NCBI RefSeq assembly: GCF_002310815.1
Contig: NZ_CP011032.1
Location: 1,342,001 to 1,406,000, forward strand
DNA length: 64,000 nt
Source of the DNA: Pseudoalteromonas tunicata
GTDB taxonomy: Bacteria; Pseudomonadota; Gammaproteobacteria; Enterobacterales; Alteromonadaceae
Reading direction: 5' to 3'
Shown piece by piece: positions 43,260-51,166 of the stretch. Made by a program: the position numbers and the translations under genes. Position 1 is the first letter of the stretch. Each line of letters opens with the position of its first letter. The notes beneath the pieces are model-generated. The model saw only the letters and a program-made list of their open reading frames with translations. It made no database searches and was not told the origin of the DNA.

Positions 43260-43407
43260 GAGGTTGTAGAATTACTTATTTGGTCAAATTTTTAGGTGAT
43301 TTAAGGGGTCTCAAATGTATTGCTTAGTGTGAGATCATCGCTTAGAAAGCGATACAGGAGGCCATAAAAAATGGGCAAATTTATAAAAATAGAAATTCTA
43401 CAGTCTC
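43260..43407 (+). mobile_element. MITE copy 4 in the attC R' box
   Basis: 148 bp, one base longer near 43364. Its SD (AGGAGG, 43356-43361) and ATG at 43371 open a 26-codon leader frame, MGKFIKIEILQSR then cassette-encoded YVFLGINRTLRDL. This stops at TGA 43449-43451, overlapping the ATG of the next gene at 43448. Confidence 0.8.
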
Positions 43408-43447
43408 GTTATGTTTTTCTCGGGATTAATCGAACATTGAGGGATCT

Positions 43448-43831
43448 ATGAACAATCAAAAACTATTAAAAAAGTATGCAAATTCGTTTGTTTCTTCAAT
43501 AAAGCCGAACATAAAAAGTGGATACAATATTTCGGCAAATATTCATCCAACTAATGGACGTGGCGCAACGATTGAATTTGAGATTGTCGATTCGAAGAAA
43601 TCTAAAGTTTCAGTAGTTCCTGCTGTAGAAAGTGTAAATAGAACTTTAGCCACCATTGAGCAAAGATTAATTGGTGGAAATATAGAAGGAGTTACCTTTG
43701 CAGGAACTAACGTTTACATGGAAGGCAACAGAATAGTCATCATTAAAGGAGATGACGAACACAGCAGCTGGGATAACCGTGCCGCTCGAGCAGATGTTCA
43801 AAAAGTAATTTCTCCAAAAGGAGAAAATTAA
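43448..43831 (+). CDS. Cassette hypothetical protein, gene 1 of a pair
   Basis: 127 residues, soluble, mixed alpha/beta. No family recognised. Its ATG overlaps the stop of the MITE-borne leader frame (ATGA), and its own stop overlaps the next gene (TAATG), so the three frames are probably translated in a coupled chain. This is a two-gene cassette, less common than single-gene cassettes. Confidence 0.65.
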   Translation: MNNQKLLKKYANSFVSSIKPNIKSGYNISANIHPTNGRGATIEFEIVDSKKSKVSVVPAVESVNRTLATIEQRLIGGNIEGVTFAGTNVYMEGNRIVIIKGDDEHSSWDNRAARADVQKVISPKGEN

Positions 43832-44214
43832 TGAACGGAACCGTGCGACAAGACGAAGTGTTAGGTCACTTAGATCAAAGGCTCTTGATTCTAGAAAACA
43901 ATAAATGGGAGACATGGTTTGGAAAGCACCCAGGGATTGTACTAGGTGTTGTAATAGCGTCATTATCAACAGCCTTTTGGATGTACCATACGTGGCAAAT
44001 AGAGCGCCTAGAGAAGAATTTTAATACCCAAATTACAGAGTTAAAGTCACAAAATAAGGGGCGAATTGATTGGTTAAAAGAGCAACAAACGGAACGGTTG
44101 TCATCTCTAAAAGACAAATGTTCATTAGAAAAAAGCCAAATTAACAATCAATTGCTTCAATGTAATTCGGCAACTGAAAAACATAACAAGGCAATTAAAA
44201 AAGCGGACTCATAA
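43831..44214 (+). CDS. Cassette membrane/coiled-coil protein, gene 2 of a pair
   Basis: 127 residues: an N-terminal cytosolic piece, one transmembrane helix (about 34-52) and a long charged coiled coil (about 58-120). The TAATG overlap with the preceding gene suggests that the two products work together. The 3' end overlaps attC H. Function unknown; a membrane anchor for the soluble partner is one guess. Confidence 0.65.
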   Translation: MNGTVRQDEVLGHLDQRLLILENNKWETWFGKHPGIVLGVVIASLSTAFWMYHTWQIERLEKNFNTQITELKSQNKGRIDWLKEQQTERLSSLKDKCSLEKSQINNQLLQCNSATEKHNKAIKKADS

Positions 44215-44280
44215 CAGTTGGCTGAGTTTCGCTGCGCTACACATTATAGCCAACTATTATTTGCCGTTTATTGCGGCGTT
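44181..44280 (+). other. attC site H (split by the IS)
   Basis: 100 bp. ACATAAC at the left lies inside the last codons of the preceding gene. Arms AACAGTTGGCT and AGCCAACTATT. Ends GCGGCGTT, directly followed by the IS left end GAGGCTG. Confidence 0.85.
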
Positions 44281-46279
44281 GAGGCTGTAGAATTACTCAT
44301 TTAAGGAACGGATTCTATACTTCTTTATTTGCTCGATTTTTAACCTTGAACCCACCGGGTGACTGTGATCTAATAGATATTATTCACCCACGGTAACGTG
44401 TTATGGCTCTTTCGTTGGGTTAGGAGCCAAGCCTGACTTATCCTGCCAAAATAAATTCATTCCTATCAATTTTTCAGAGCAAATTCTGCCTGGCACTTTT
44501 GAGTATGCCCTTTGTTATATTGTCGAAAATAAACTCGATTTAACGGGTTTTGATGCATGGTACAACAACGATAAAACAGGTGCAGCGGCGTATTCACCTG
44601 CGGTGATGCTCAAAATTATTCTGCTGGGTTATGCACATGGTTTGATCAGTAGTCGTCGCATTGCTAAGGCGTGTGAAGACAATATTTTGTTCATGAGACT
44701 CTTTTGCAAGAAATAGCGGGTGACGTGCAGCCGCATTTCACCTCAATCGCGGCCTTTGTGGCTAAAATGCACGAGCAGATTGAACCATTATTTACGCAAG
44801 TTCTGATGATATGCGACGCAGAAGGCTTAATAGGCCGTAATATGTTTGCTATTGATGGCTGGCACTTTATTTTAACGAAAGAAGTCGAATGCAAGTAAAG
44901 ACAAATTTAGCGGGAATAAATTTGAACAGCGTAGCTGGCCTGAAAGGTGAGTATCAGGACGATACGAATAATGGAGCGGTACATTCGATGAGTTAGGCCG
45001 TAAAAAAGCAAAACTAGAACGCGCAAGTAAACGCATCATTGAACGCCATCAAGCCCAAGATGGCCTAAGTGAAGAGCTGGTCACACAAGACTTAAAGCAA
45101 AAAGAAAAGCTCGATAAAAGTGCAGGTAAAATAAGCGCGTTTTTAGCCACTCACGAAGAAAAAACAGGCAGTAAAGGTAAGCCGGTTAAAAGTAATATCA
45201 CCGACCCTGACAGCGCTAAAATGACCACCTCAAAAGGCACCATTCAAGGCTACAACGGTATTGCGATAAATGACGATAAGCACCAAATACGTTCTTTGGG
45301 TAAAGAGGGCAAGCACAAGCGTGGGGTTCGGTGGGCGAGCAACAAACCTTGCAGCCAGCCGTTAATCAATTAAAACAACAACTCGCTAAACTCAACGCAA
45401 ACCGAACGTCAAAGGAACAGGCCATCAAATTCACCGCAGACAGTGGCTTTAATAGCGAAGCGAACCTCGAATTTATGGCGAAAAGTGGCTTTGATACTTA
45501 CATAGCAGATAACCAATTTAGAAAACGCAACCCACTGTTTAAAGAGAGCGAAACCTACGAAACAGAGCAAGAAAAGCGCCGATTAAAACGCAGTAAAGGT
45601 AAGCCGCGGTTATTTCCCTCGGATGACTTCCACTATGATGAAGTAACCCAAACCTGCCGCTGCCCCGCAGGCAATGAGATGTGGCGAAGTGGTATCAATG
45701 TCAACAGCCATCATCAACAATACACCCGATTCTGCGGTTACTTAAAAGACTGTAAAATTTGCCCGCTGCAACAACAATGCATGCGAAAGCCACCGATAAA
45801 AACAGGGCGGCAAGTGCAGTTTAAGAATGATGAATCACGCAAAAAAGTCAGTTACATCGACAAAATGAAAGTAAAAATAGACAGCCCAATGGGACGACAA
45901 CATCTTTTTATTCAAGGAATGGCAAACGACTCGGCTGTATCAAACCTGCTTTCCTTTAAATAAAAGGCGGAATATCACCGTCAATAAAGGCATGAATAAA
46001 TTGACCTTGCGTGGTCAAACGAAAGTGAATGCCCAGTGGCAACTGTATTGCTTGGTTCATAATATAGAAAAGCTGCAAAACAGGATGCATTAAGCAGGGG
46101 AAACCCTTTTTACCTCAAAAACTCACCAAACCTGCTTAAACACCCCTCTAAAAACCCCAATAAATCTGAATATTAACTAATAATCTAAAAACGACTAAAC
46201 GATTGAATCAAAATAGGAACTCAGATATTGTTGGTGCATTAATCAAAATAAATTTTAAAACGAGTAATTCTATATGCTC
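44281..46279 (+). mobile_element. IS1182-like insertion sequence, degraded
   Basis: 1999 bp. Left end GAGGCTGTAGAATTACTCATTT and right end ACGAGTAATTCTATATGCTC are imperfect inverted repeats. GTT flanks both ends (GGCGTT before, GTTAAAT after). It encloses a DDE transposase gene with several frameshifts. The family name rests on protein recall. Confidence 0.75.
44456..46093 (+). pseudogene. IS1182-like transposase, multiply disrupted
   Basis: Fragments in order: FIPINFSEQILPGTFEYA (44456 on) with the DUF772-type N-terminal domain; a shift near 44705 and more sequence to AIDGW at about 44865, then scrambled sequence up to about 44970; KAKLERASKRIIERHQA (about 45010) with the central part; another lesion near 45290; a longer intact stretch 45331-45963 with the Cys-rich CRCPAGNE...CKICPLQQQC motif; a last shift near 45910 and the end LVHNIEKLQ...H at 46093. 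At least four lesions; no active product is expected. Without start codon in the first frame. Confidence 0.8.
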
Positions 46280-46306
46280 GTTAAATGGATTTGAGGAAAT
46301 TCGCAA

Positions 46307-46492
46307 ATGGATAAATTTGAATATCGTGTAGATAGTATTAGTGGCATCTTTAAGTCGCGTTTGACTAAGCTTTCCAATCTTCAGAGTCTCTGTGATTCAA
46401 ATGGTAAGGAAGGTTGGGAATTGGTTAATGTTACTTATGATTGGTTGTTAGTTTCCTATACCTTGTTTTTTAAACGTAAAACACACAACTAG
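46307..46492 (+). CDS. DUF4177-like small cassette protein
   Basis: 61 residues in the pattern 'YRVDSI...LQSLCDSNGKEGWELVNVTYDW...LFFKRK', typical of DUF4177 proteins. These are small soluble alpha/beta proteins of unknown function. Ribosome site GAGGAAA, ATG start, attC I follows. Confidence 0.7.
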   Translation: MDKFEYRVDSISGIFKSRLTKLSNLQSLCDSNGKEGWELVNVTYDWLLVSYTLFFKRKTHN

Positions 46493-46501
46493 AATGTATC
46501 T

Positions 46502-46578
46502 ATTTAACAAGCTAAGTCAACGGAAACCCTCTCACTGGCTGCGCCACAACGTTCGCATTTTCCGCTGCTTGGGGCGTT
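46502..46578 (+). other. attC site I (split by IS remnant 2)
   Basis: 77 bp. ATTTAAC left, GGGGCGTT right, inner arms CAACGGAAA and TTTTCCGCTG. Followed directly by the IS left end GAGGCTGTAAG. Confidence 0.8.
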
Positions 46579-46855
46579 GAGGCTGTAAGTTTACTCATTT
46601 CAGGAACGGATTCTACATTTCTTTCTTTGCTCGATTTTTAACCGTTCGCTGTGATCTAATAGATGTTATTCACCCACGGTAACGTGTTATGGCTCTTTCG
46701 TGGGGTAAGGAGTCAAGCCTGACTTATCCTGTCAAAATAAATTCATTCCTATCAATTTCGCTGAGCAAATATTGCCAGGTACATTTGAGTATGTGAAAAA
46801 AACCTGTCAACCACAAATCTCATTGATATTATTAACTTTACCGCATTAAAAACAT

Positions 46856-46885
46856 TAAACCTCACAAATGAGTGAGGCTTTTTAT
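46856..46885 (+). terminator. Terminator-like hairpin in IS remnant 2
   Basis: Stem CCTCAC/GTGAGG with loop AAATGA followed by CTTTTTATTT. It could end transcription on the + strand and, less well, on the minus strand after the small frame at 46957. Confidence 0.6.
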
Positions 46886-46956
46886 TTACAGCTGACCTGT
46901 ATTTTGTCGCGATAAATCATGGCGCTACAACTAGCGTCTTTATCTCAAAATGCGTT

Positions 46957-47106
46957 TTAATCGTTTGAACTATTCGCGGTTATAGCTGCACATTTTTCAA
47001 CCTTGTTGTAGCACTGCGCCTCGGTGAGATCGGTGGTGACATATCTTTTACTCACAACGCCATCAAAGCCCTCACTGATACCGCAATAAAACTCCCATAA
47101 ATTCAT
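46957..47106 (-). CDS. Possible small minus-strand protein in IS remnant 2
   Basis: A 49-codon frame beginning MNLWEFYCGISEGFDGVVSK and ending TANSSND. Composition looks protein-like (several Cys, aromatic and acidic residues). It lies within the replacement part of the IS remnant and reads against all neighbouring cassettes, and the hairpin at 46856 lies past its stop. I see no strong ribosome site. May be a fragment of a former gene. Confidence 0.3.
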   Translation of the reverse strand: MNLWEFYCGISEGFDGVVSKRYVTTDLTEAQCYNKVEKCAAITANSSND

Positions 47107-47246
47107 AATTTTAAATACTAAAGCAAAACTGACTAAACAATTGAATCAAAATAGGAACTCAGCTATGGTTTGTAGACTAAAAAAAATAAATTTAAAACGA
47201 GTAATTCCACAGGCTAGTTATACATTACTCAGAAAATGGAGTTCAA

Positions 47247-47693
47247 ATGAGTTCGACTAATAATTCAAATAGGGTTTTTCAAGATTTTCCAATAAACGTA
47301 AAGCTAATAATATCCTCACTTTGGGTGGCAGTAATGTTTTGCTATGTATATGGTGATTATATTGAAGTTTATGTTCCTGGAGTGATAGCTAATGCGATGG
47401 AAGTCACATCAGCGAAAGAAGGGATTCAATTAGAGTTCTTTGCCGTAGCTCTACTTATGTCTGTTCCAAGTGTAATGATATTTCTTACTTTAGTGTTAAA
47501 ACCGAGAATTAATCGCTGGTTAAATATAATCATACCTACTTTATACATAGTCCTTCTGATTGCGATAAACCTACAAACTACATGGGGTTTCTATTTATAC
47601 CTAACGGCTATTGAGATATTACTTTCAATTTATACTGTTTGGTATGCGTGGAATTGGCCTAAAACCGAACAATATTCAGTAGGTGTTATATAA
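47247..47693 (+). CDS. Four-helix membrane protein, DUF6326-like
   Basis: 148 residues with four transmembrane helices; the opening NVKLIISSLWVAVMFCYVYG and DYIEVYVPG pattern reminds me of DUF6326 proteins. Function unknown. GGAG lies 7 bases before the ATG, just after the IS remnant's right end. The stop overlaps a half attC. Confidence 0.65.
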   Translation: MSSTNNSNRVFQDFPINVKLIISSLWVAVMFCYVYGDYIEVYVPGVIANAMEVTSAKEGIQLEFFAVALLMSVPSVMIFLTLVLKPRINRWLNIIIPTLYIVLLIAINLQTTWGFYLYLTAIEILLSIYTVWYAWNWPKTEQYSVGVI

Positions 47694-47700
47694 CAAGTTC
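47688..47700 (+). other. Half attC site (left box only)
   Basis: ATATAACAAGTTC at the stop of the preceding gene is a proper left attC box, but no pairing right half follows; IS-derived sequence starts within about 60 bases. The right half was probably deleted. Confidence 0.5.
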
Positions 47701-47752
47701 ATCATGAAGAGGAAACTAGATACTCATCAATATCTCGGTTTAAATATCAAAG

Positions 47753-47831
47753 AAAAACGATTGAATAAAAATAAGATTTCAGTTGTCGCTAGCTAATTTA
47801 TAGAAATTGAAACGAGTAATTATACAAGCTT
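47753..47831 (+). mobile_element. IS1182-like right-end remnant 3
   Basis: AACGATTGAATAAAAATAAGATTTCAG... and AAACGAGTAATTATACAAGCT align with the right 110 bases of the IS at 44281. It is followed by GTTAG, the same flank as the others. Confidence 0.65.
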
Positions 47832-48051
47832 GTTAGTTATTTTTAACGTTCTAAAAATTAAATCGAATGTTGTTTTTAAAAAGTAATAATGTAGTGCTCA
47901 AGTTAAATTGGCTACTGCAAAATCTCTTTTTCAAAGCTGAGCTTAAATAGAAATAGGGCGTTTAATGGGGCAGTGTACTTCAATTAAAAAAGATATTTAT
48001 GGATGCCATATATTTCCATTGTGTATTTTTTAAACTCTACAGAAAGGTTCA

Positions 48052-48393
48052 ATGATGACAATTTTCAACATTGCGCTGTTAAGTAATCTTTTAATAAACA
48101 TATCTTTAGATATTATGGAGAATAGCTGGAATAGATCTCAATGTTTACTGATATCTTTTATTGTATCGCTCACATTTGTACTCGATGAGTCGAAATGGCT
48201 GCTTCCAAATACCGATAAGTTTTATGCATGGCTAAAAAGATTTGTAGTTTCATACTTAACGTGTGAAATAACTCTTCTAGTGAATTTTATTTATATTTTG
48301 CTTAACAAATATAGTGTTACTTCAATTTCATGGTATGCACCGAGCATGGTCATGCTTGGGATATTGATTTATAGATACCGTCGAAAAAATTAG
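48052..48393 (+). CDS. Cassette membrane protein
   Basis: 113 residues with about three to four transmembrane helices. The start is ATGATG; AAAGG is 4 bases before the first and 7 before the second ATG, so 48055 is equally possible. No family recognised and no attC visible downstream. Confidence 0.55.
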   Translation: MMTIFNIALLSNLLINISLDIMENSWNRSQCLLISFIVSLTFVLDESKWLLPNTDKFYAWLKRFVVSYLTCEITLLVNFIYILLNKYSVTSISWYAPSMVMLGILIYRYRRKN

Positions 48394-48713
48394 ACGAGTT
48401 TAAATTTGGAAATAAAAAAGATGGTATCGAATTGTCTCTATCCTGACATTAAGCTAAAAATTTACATAGAGTATTCACTAAGGTTTTTAAAATAGATTAG
48501 TTCATAATGTCAAGAAGTAGAAAAAAGAATTAACTAAGCAAGTGAAACCTTTTTAGCCTTAAAAAACTTAAAGCCACAAAGACAAACCACTAAAAATAAA
48601 TGATTAAGATTCAATTAATCTTAGTGTAAATAATTGAATGGAAATAGGAACTGGGATATTATTGTTGGATAAAAAAATAAATTTAAATATTGGTAAAAAG
48701 GTTTAATTTTTGA
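48394..48713. other. Intergenic region with IS remnant 4
   Basis: 320 bases. The first 130 hold nothing I recognise; the remainder is the diverged IS right end (next entry). A TAAGATT/AATCTTA hairpin lies at about 48606-48634. Confidence 0.4.
48532..48693 (+). mobile_element. IS1182-like right-end remnant 4
   Basis: AAGCAAGTGAAACC...TTTTTAGCC and later ATTGAATGGAAATAGGAACT and AATAAATTTAAATA follow the right end of the IS at 44281 in order, with more divergence than the other copies. The final inverted repeat is hardly recognisable. Confidence 0.5.
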
Positions 48714-49226
48714 ATGAATTATCTTAAAAAATTACAGATTGTACTTGTAGTGTTCTTTATATCTGGTTGTGCAGCAAATATTAAGGAGGTTATTCATACT
48801 CCTATTAATGTAGACCAGAATGTTCAAAATCATTCAGTTTACTTGGATGTTTCACCTGCAAAATCATTGTCAAAAAGTAAAGATTTGACTCGAAGTATCG
48901 GTGAACTTGAGAAGTTAATTTCTAAAAATTTCAGTGTAGTGAAAAATAAATCTAGTTCAAATTTAGTAGTGAATATATCAATTGAAAATTTTAGATTCGT
49001 ATCAGGCTTTGGCCGGTTTATGGCTGGTGCGATAGTTGGGAATGCCCAATTAATGCTAAAAATCAAAATAACTGAACTATCTTCAGGCAAAGTCATTGGA
49101 GAATCATTTTTTGATACTCAATCTGAATTTAGTGAAGGGGTTTTTGGTGCTACGACATCTAGACAGCTTGAAGCTATGGCTATGAAAATCACAGAATATA
49201 TAAATTCTACTAGCAAAAATACCTAG
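48714..49226 (+). CDS. DUF4410-like lipoprotein
   Basis: 170 residues. Signal peptide with lipobox ISGC (Cys about 19) followed by AANIKE. The mature part with FRFVSGFGRFMAGAIVGNAQL and ...KVIGESFFDTQS is like DUF4410 periplasmic lipoproteins. Asn at +4 and no Asp at +2 favour the outer membrane. Role unknown. It starts just after an IS right-end remnant with a weak AAAAGG site. Confidence 0.68.
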   Translation: MNYLKKLQIVLVVFFISGCAANIKEVIHTPINVDQNVQNHSVYLDVSPAKSLSKSKDLTRSIGELEKLISKNFSVVKNKSSSNLVVNISIENFRFVSGFGRFMAGAIVGNAQLMLKIKITELSSGKVIGESFFDTQSEFSEGVFGATTSRQLEAMAMKITEYINSTSKNT

Positions 49227-49446
49227 CAAATAATAAATAACTAGTCGCTTGATGCTTTTGATGTTAAAAGTAAAACTCACTATGATAACCATAACGGAAG
49301 CTTCTAAATTCTTTCGAAACAGCTTGAAAAATACAAAGCGCCATAAATATTTTCATTGATAAATCGATATTCATTTAATTAAAAATATTCTACTTCATAA
49401 TATTAAGATGTTTTTTATCATTGCTCTTACAGCTAAATACATACTC

Positions 49447-49590
49447 TTAGATTGTGTCGTGATACATCACGACATACACGTCGATTAAATCAAGATTGAG
49501 CCTTGGGTGTGAATGATAACGAGCCGTAATAAACTCAATCAATTCTTGGTGTCGCGCAGCGTCTCCGTGCGCTTGATGGTGAGTATGCAT
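49447..49590 (-). pseudogene. Possible gene fragment (minus strand)
   Basis: A 47-codon frame ending ...LNLDLIDVYVVMYHDTI with a preceding HGDAARHQELIEFI. Composition is protein-like and frame continues some way before the ATG, but a stop cuts it there. It looks like the C-terminal end of a longer gene that was lost. Family not recognised. The palindrome GTCGTGAT/ATCACGAC lies in the last codons. Confidence 0.3.
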
Positions 49591-49667
49591 TGGAAATGCC
49601 CTAGGTTTTACCTGCTTCATTCATCAAATCAACGGCTTAGAAATTTTTGAGCGTCATAAACTCGTTT

Positions 49668-49818
49668 TGTTAAACTCCCACTTAAATACCTTTAAAAATC
49701 ATGCTGAATCATTTTGTTAAGTTTCGATGGAAAAGCAACTAAACCATTGAATCAAAATAGGAACTCAGTTATCGTCGGTTAATTAAAAATAAATTTAAAT
49801 AGGCAATTTTAGAGGCCC
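49668..49818 (+). mobile_element. IS1182-like right-end remnant 5
   Basis: AACTAAACCATTGAATCAAAATAGG, AATAAATTTAAATAGG and GGCAATTTTAGAGGCC align with the right end of the IS at 44281; flank CGTTAG follows. Confidence 0.6.
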
Positions 49819-49979
49819 GTTAGTCTTTATTAACTTCAAGGATGTAATATGAATTTTTTAAAGTGTTTTTGTTTGTTTTTTTCTTACAGTTTTTACTAAC
49901 CAATTAAATTTATTTATGTATGGTGCTTAAGTTGGTACTCGTAAAAGTTTATTTTAGTCATAGTTAGAAGGTAATAATA

Positions 49980-50396
49980 ATGAAAGGTGCAGGTGGAAGT
50001 TCTGGTGGAATTGGGCATTTTTTTATTGGTTTATTAATGATGTGCAGTGGTTTTTATATGCTACTAAATGCAATTACTGTTACTGCAAATTTTGGCCTTG
50101 GGTCACGGTTATATAACCTGAGTGCATTTGGAACTAGCTTTGGGGTGACAAGTGGCACTGTCATGATCCCGTTTATTTTTGGTATAGGTCTTATTTTTTA
50201 TAACTCTAGAAATATTTTGGGGTGGTTACTCTCAATAGGCTCAATTACCGCATTAATATTTGGTGTAATATCATCCATTCGCTTTAGTTTACGCACAATG
50301 TCATCGTTTGATCTGATAGTTATTTTAGTTTTGGCTGTGGGTGGTTTAGGGTTGTTTTTACGTTCTTTAAAAAAATTAGATGCTAAATATAGCTAG
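49980..50396 (+). CDS. Glycine-rich membrane protein
   Basis: 138 residues: Gly-rich start (MKGAGGSSGGIG) and four transmembrane helices. From memory, similar proteins occur in marine gammaproteobacteria without a known function. Ribosome site GAAGGTAA. Whether it is the last cassette or the first chromosomal gene on this side is unclear, since no attC follows. Confidence 0.65.
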   Translation: MKGAGGSSGGIGHFFIGLLMMCSGFYMLLNAITVTANFGLGSRLYNLSAFGTSFGVTSGTVMIPFIFGIGLIFYNSRNILGWLLSIGSITALIFGVISSIRFSLRTMSSFDLIVILVLAVGGLGLFLRSLKKLDAKYS

Positions 50397-50434
50397 TCAA
50401 AGGCCTTTAATTTTCGCCAAACCACCGATGTTAT

Positions 50435-50520
50435 TTAGTTTTCCCCAGCATCTTTTAGTACGTGAGTAAGCTCTTGAATGAGGTATTGCCAACTGGGGAG
50501 GTCTTTCTTTTTGAGGCGTA
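50435..50520 (-). pseudogene. C-terminal remnant of a LysR-type regulator
   Basis: Reads WQYLIQELTHVLKDAGEN then stop on the minus strand. This matches the end of the LysR protein at 51879 (VWQYLSKELTQVLNQAS) over about 17 residues, with similar DNA. Nothing of the rest remains, so it marks a deletion at the right border of the accessory region. Confidence 0.6.
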
Positions 50521-50581
50521 ACTTGGTAAAGCGTGGTTGCTGTTATCTTTTTAATTTAAATAAGTTAATGGAACAAATAGC

Positions 50582-51064
50582 ATGAACAGCAAGCGGCTGA
50601 TTTTATTATTAGCAACTCACTTAAGTATTGCAGTTATGGGGTTTATGGCGGGGATCTACACCTTGCCTATTTTGATTGCGCAACCGGCACCACTAGAGTC
50701 AGATTTGTTGGCGGTTTCGAGTCGAGCAATAGTAAGCGCTAAATTTGAACGGCACTTGCAAGACAGTGATTTTCTTCATTTTGGTGAGGGCGAGGTGTTT
50801 ATTAGCCAGCACGCGATTGCGTTTGTCGGCACCTTAGCTCCGGGGCCAGATTATCAGCTTTATTTGTCACCTGAGTTTGTTGAAACAGAGCTCGATTTTA
50901 ATCGGTTAAAAGCGCAGATGGTGCAAGTAGGGGCTGTTAAAACCTTTAATAACTTTTTAGTGGCGCTCCCTGCGCACATCGACCCAACTCACTACAATAC
51001 GGTGATTGTATGGTGCGACAGTTTTAATCAATTTATTACCTCAGCCCAGTATCAACATCGCTAG
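50582..51064 (+). CDS. DM13-domain protein
   Basis: 160 residues: one N-terminal membrane anchor (about 6-30) and a DM13 domain, with HFGEGEVFIS, GTLAPGPDYQLYLSP and TVIVWCDSFNQFITSAQY. DM13 domains are suggested to be redox or metal-binding modules. Probably anchored in the inner membrane facing the periplasm. Function in this organism unknown. Confidence 0.82.
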   Translation: MNSKRLILLLATHLSIAVMGFMAGIYTLPILIAQPAPLESDLLAVSSRAIVSAKFERHLQDSDFLHFGEGEVFISQHAIAFVGTLAPGPDYQLYLSPEFVETELDFNRLKAQMVQVGAVKTFNNFLVALPAHIDPTHYNTVIVWCDSFNQFITSAQYQHR

Positions 51065-51166
51065 TATGTCTTCAAAAGTATCGGTGGTTACTTGGCTTTA
51101 ATTGATTTACAGAGCCGAATGAGTGATTGAAAAGAGAGTACTACAAGCAAATAAAACGGAAATGAA

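Larger units (their letters stand above)
46579..47216 (+). mobile_element. IS1182-like remnant 2 with an internal replacement
   Basis: 638 bp. The left 220 bp match the start of the IS at 44281 (inverted repeat, leader and first transposase codons to TFEYV), and the right end GAGTAATTCCACAGGCT plus the CAAAATAGGAACTCAG segment match its right end. The middle is replaced by unrelated sequence with a terminator-like hairpin and a minus-strand small frame. GTT follows the right end. Confidence 0.75.
49227..49979. other. Degraded region with gene and IS remnants
   Basis: 753 bases. A 47-codon minus-strand frame (49447-49590), an IS right-end remnant (about 49668-49818) and, after it, a 16-codon remnant starting MNFLKCFCLFF at 49850 that ends early. 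No complete attC is visible. Confidence 0.45.
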
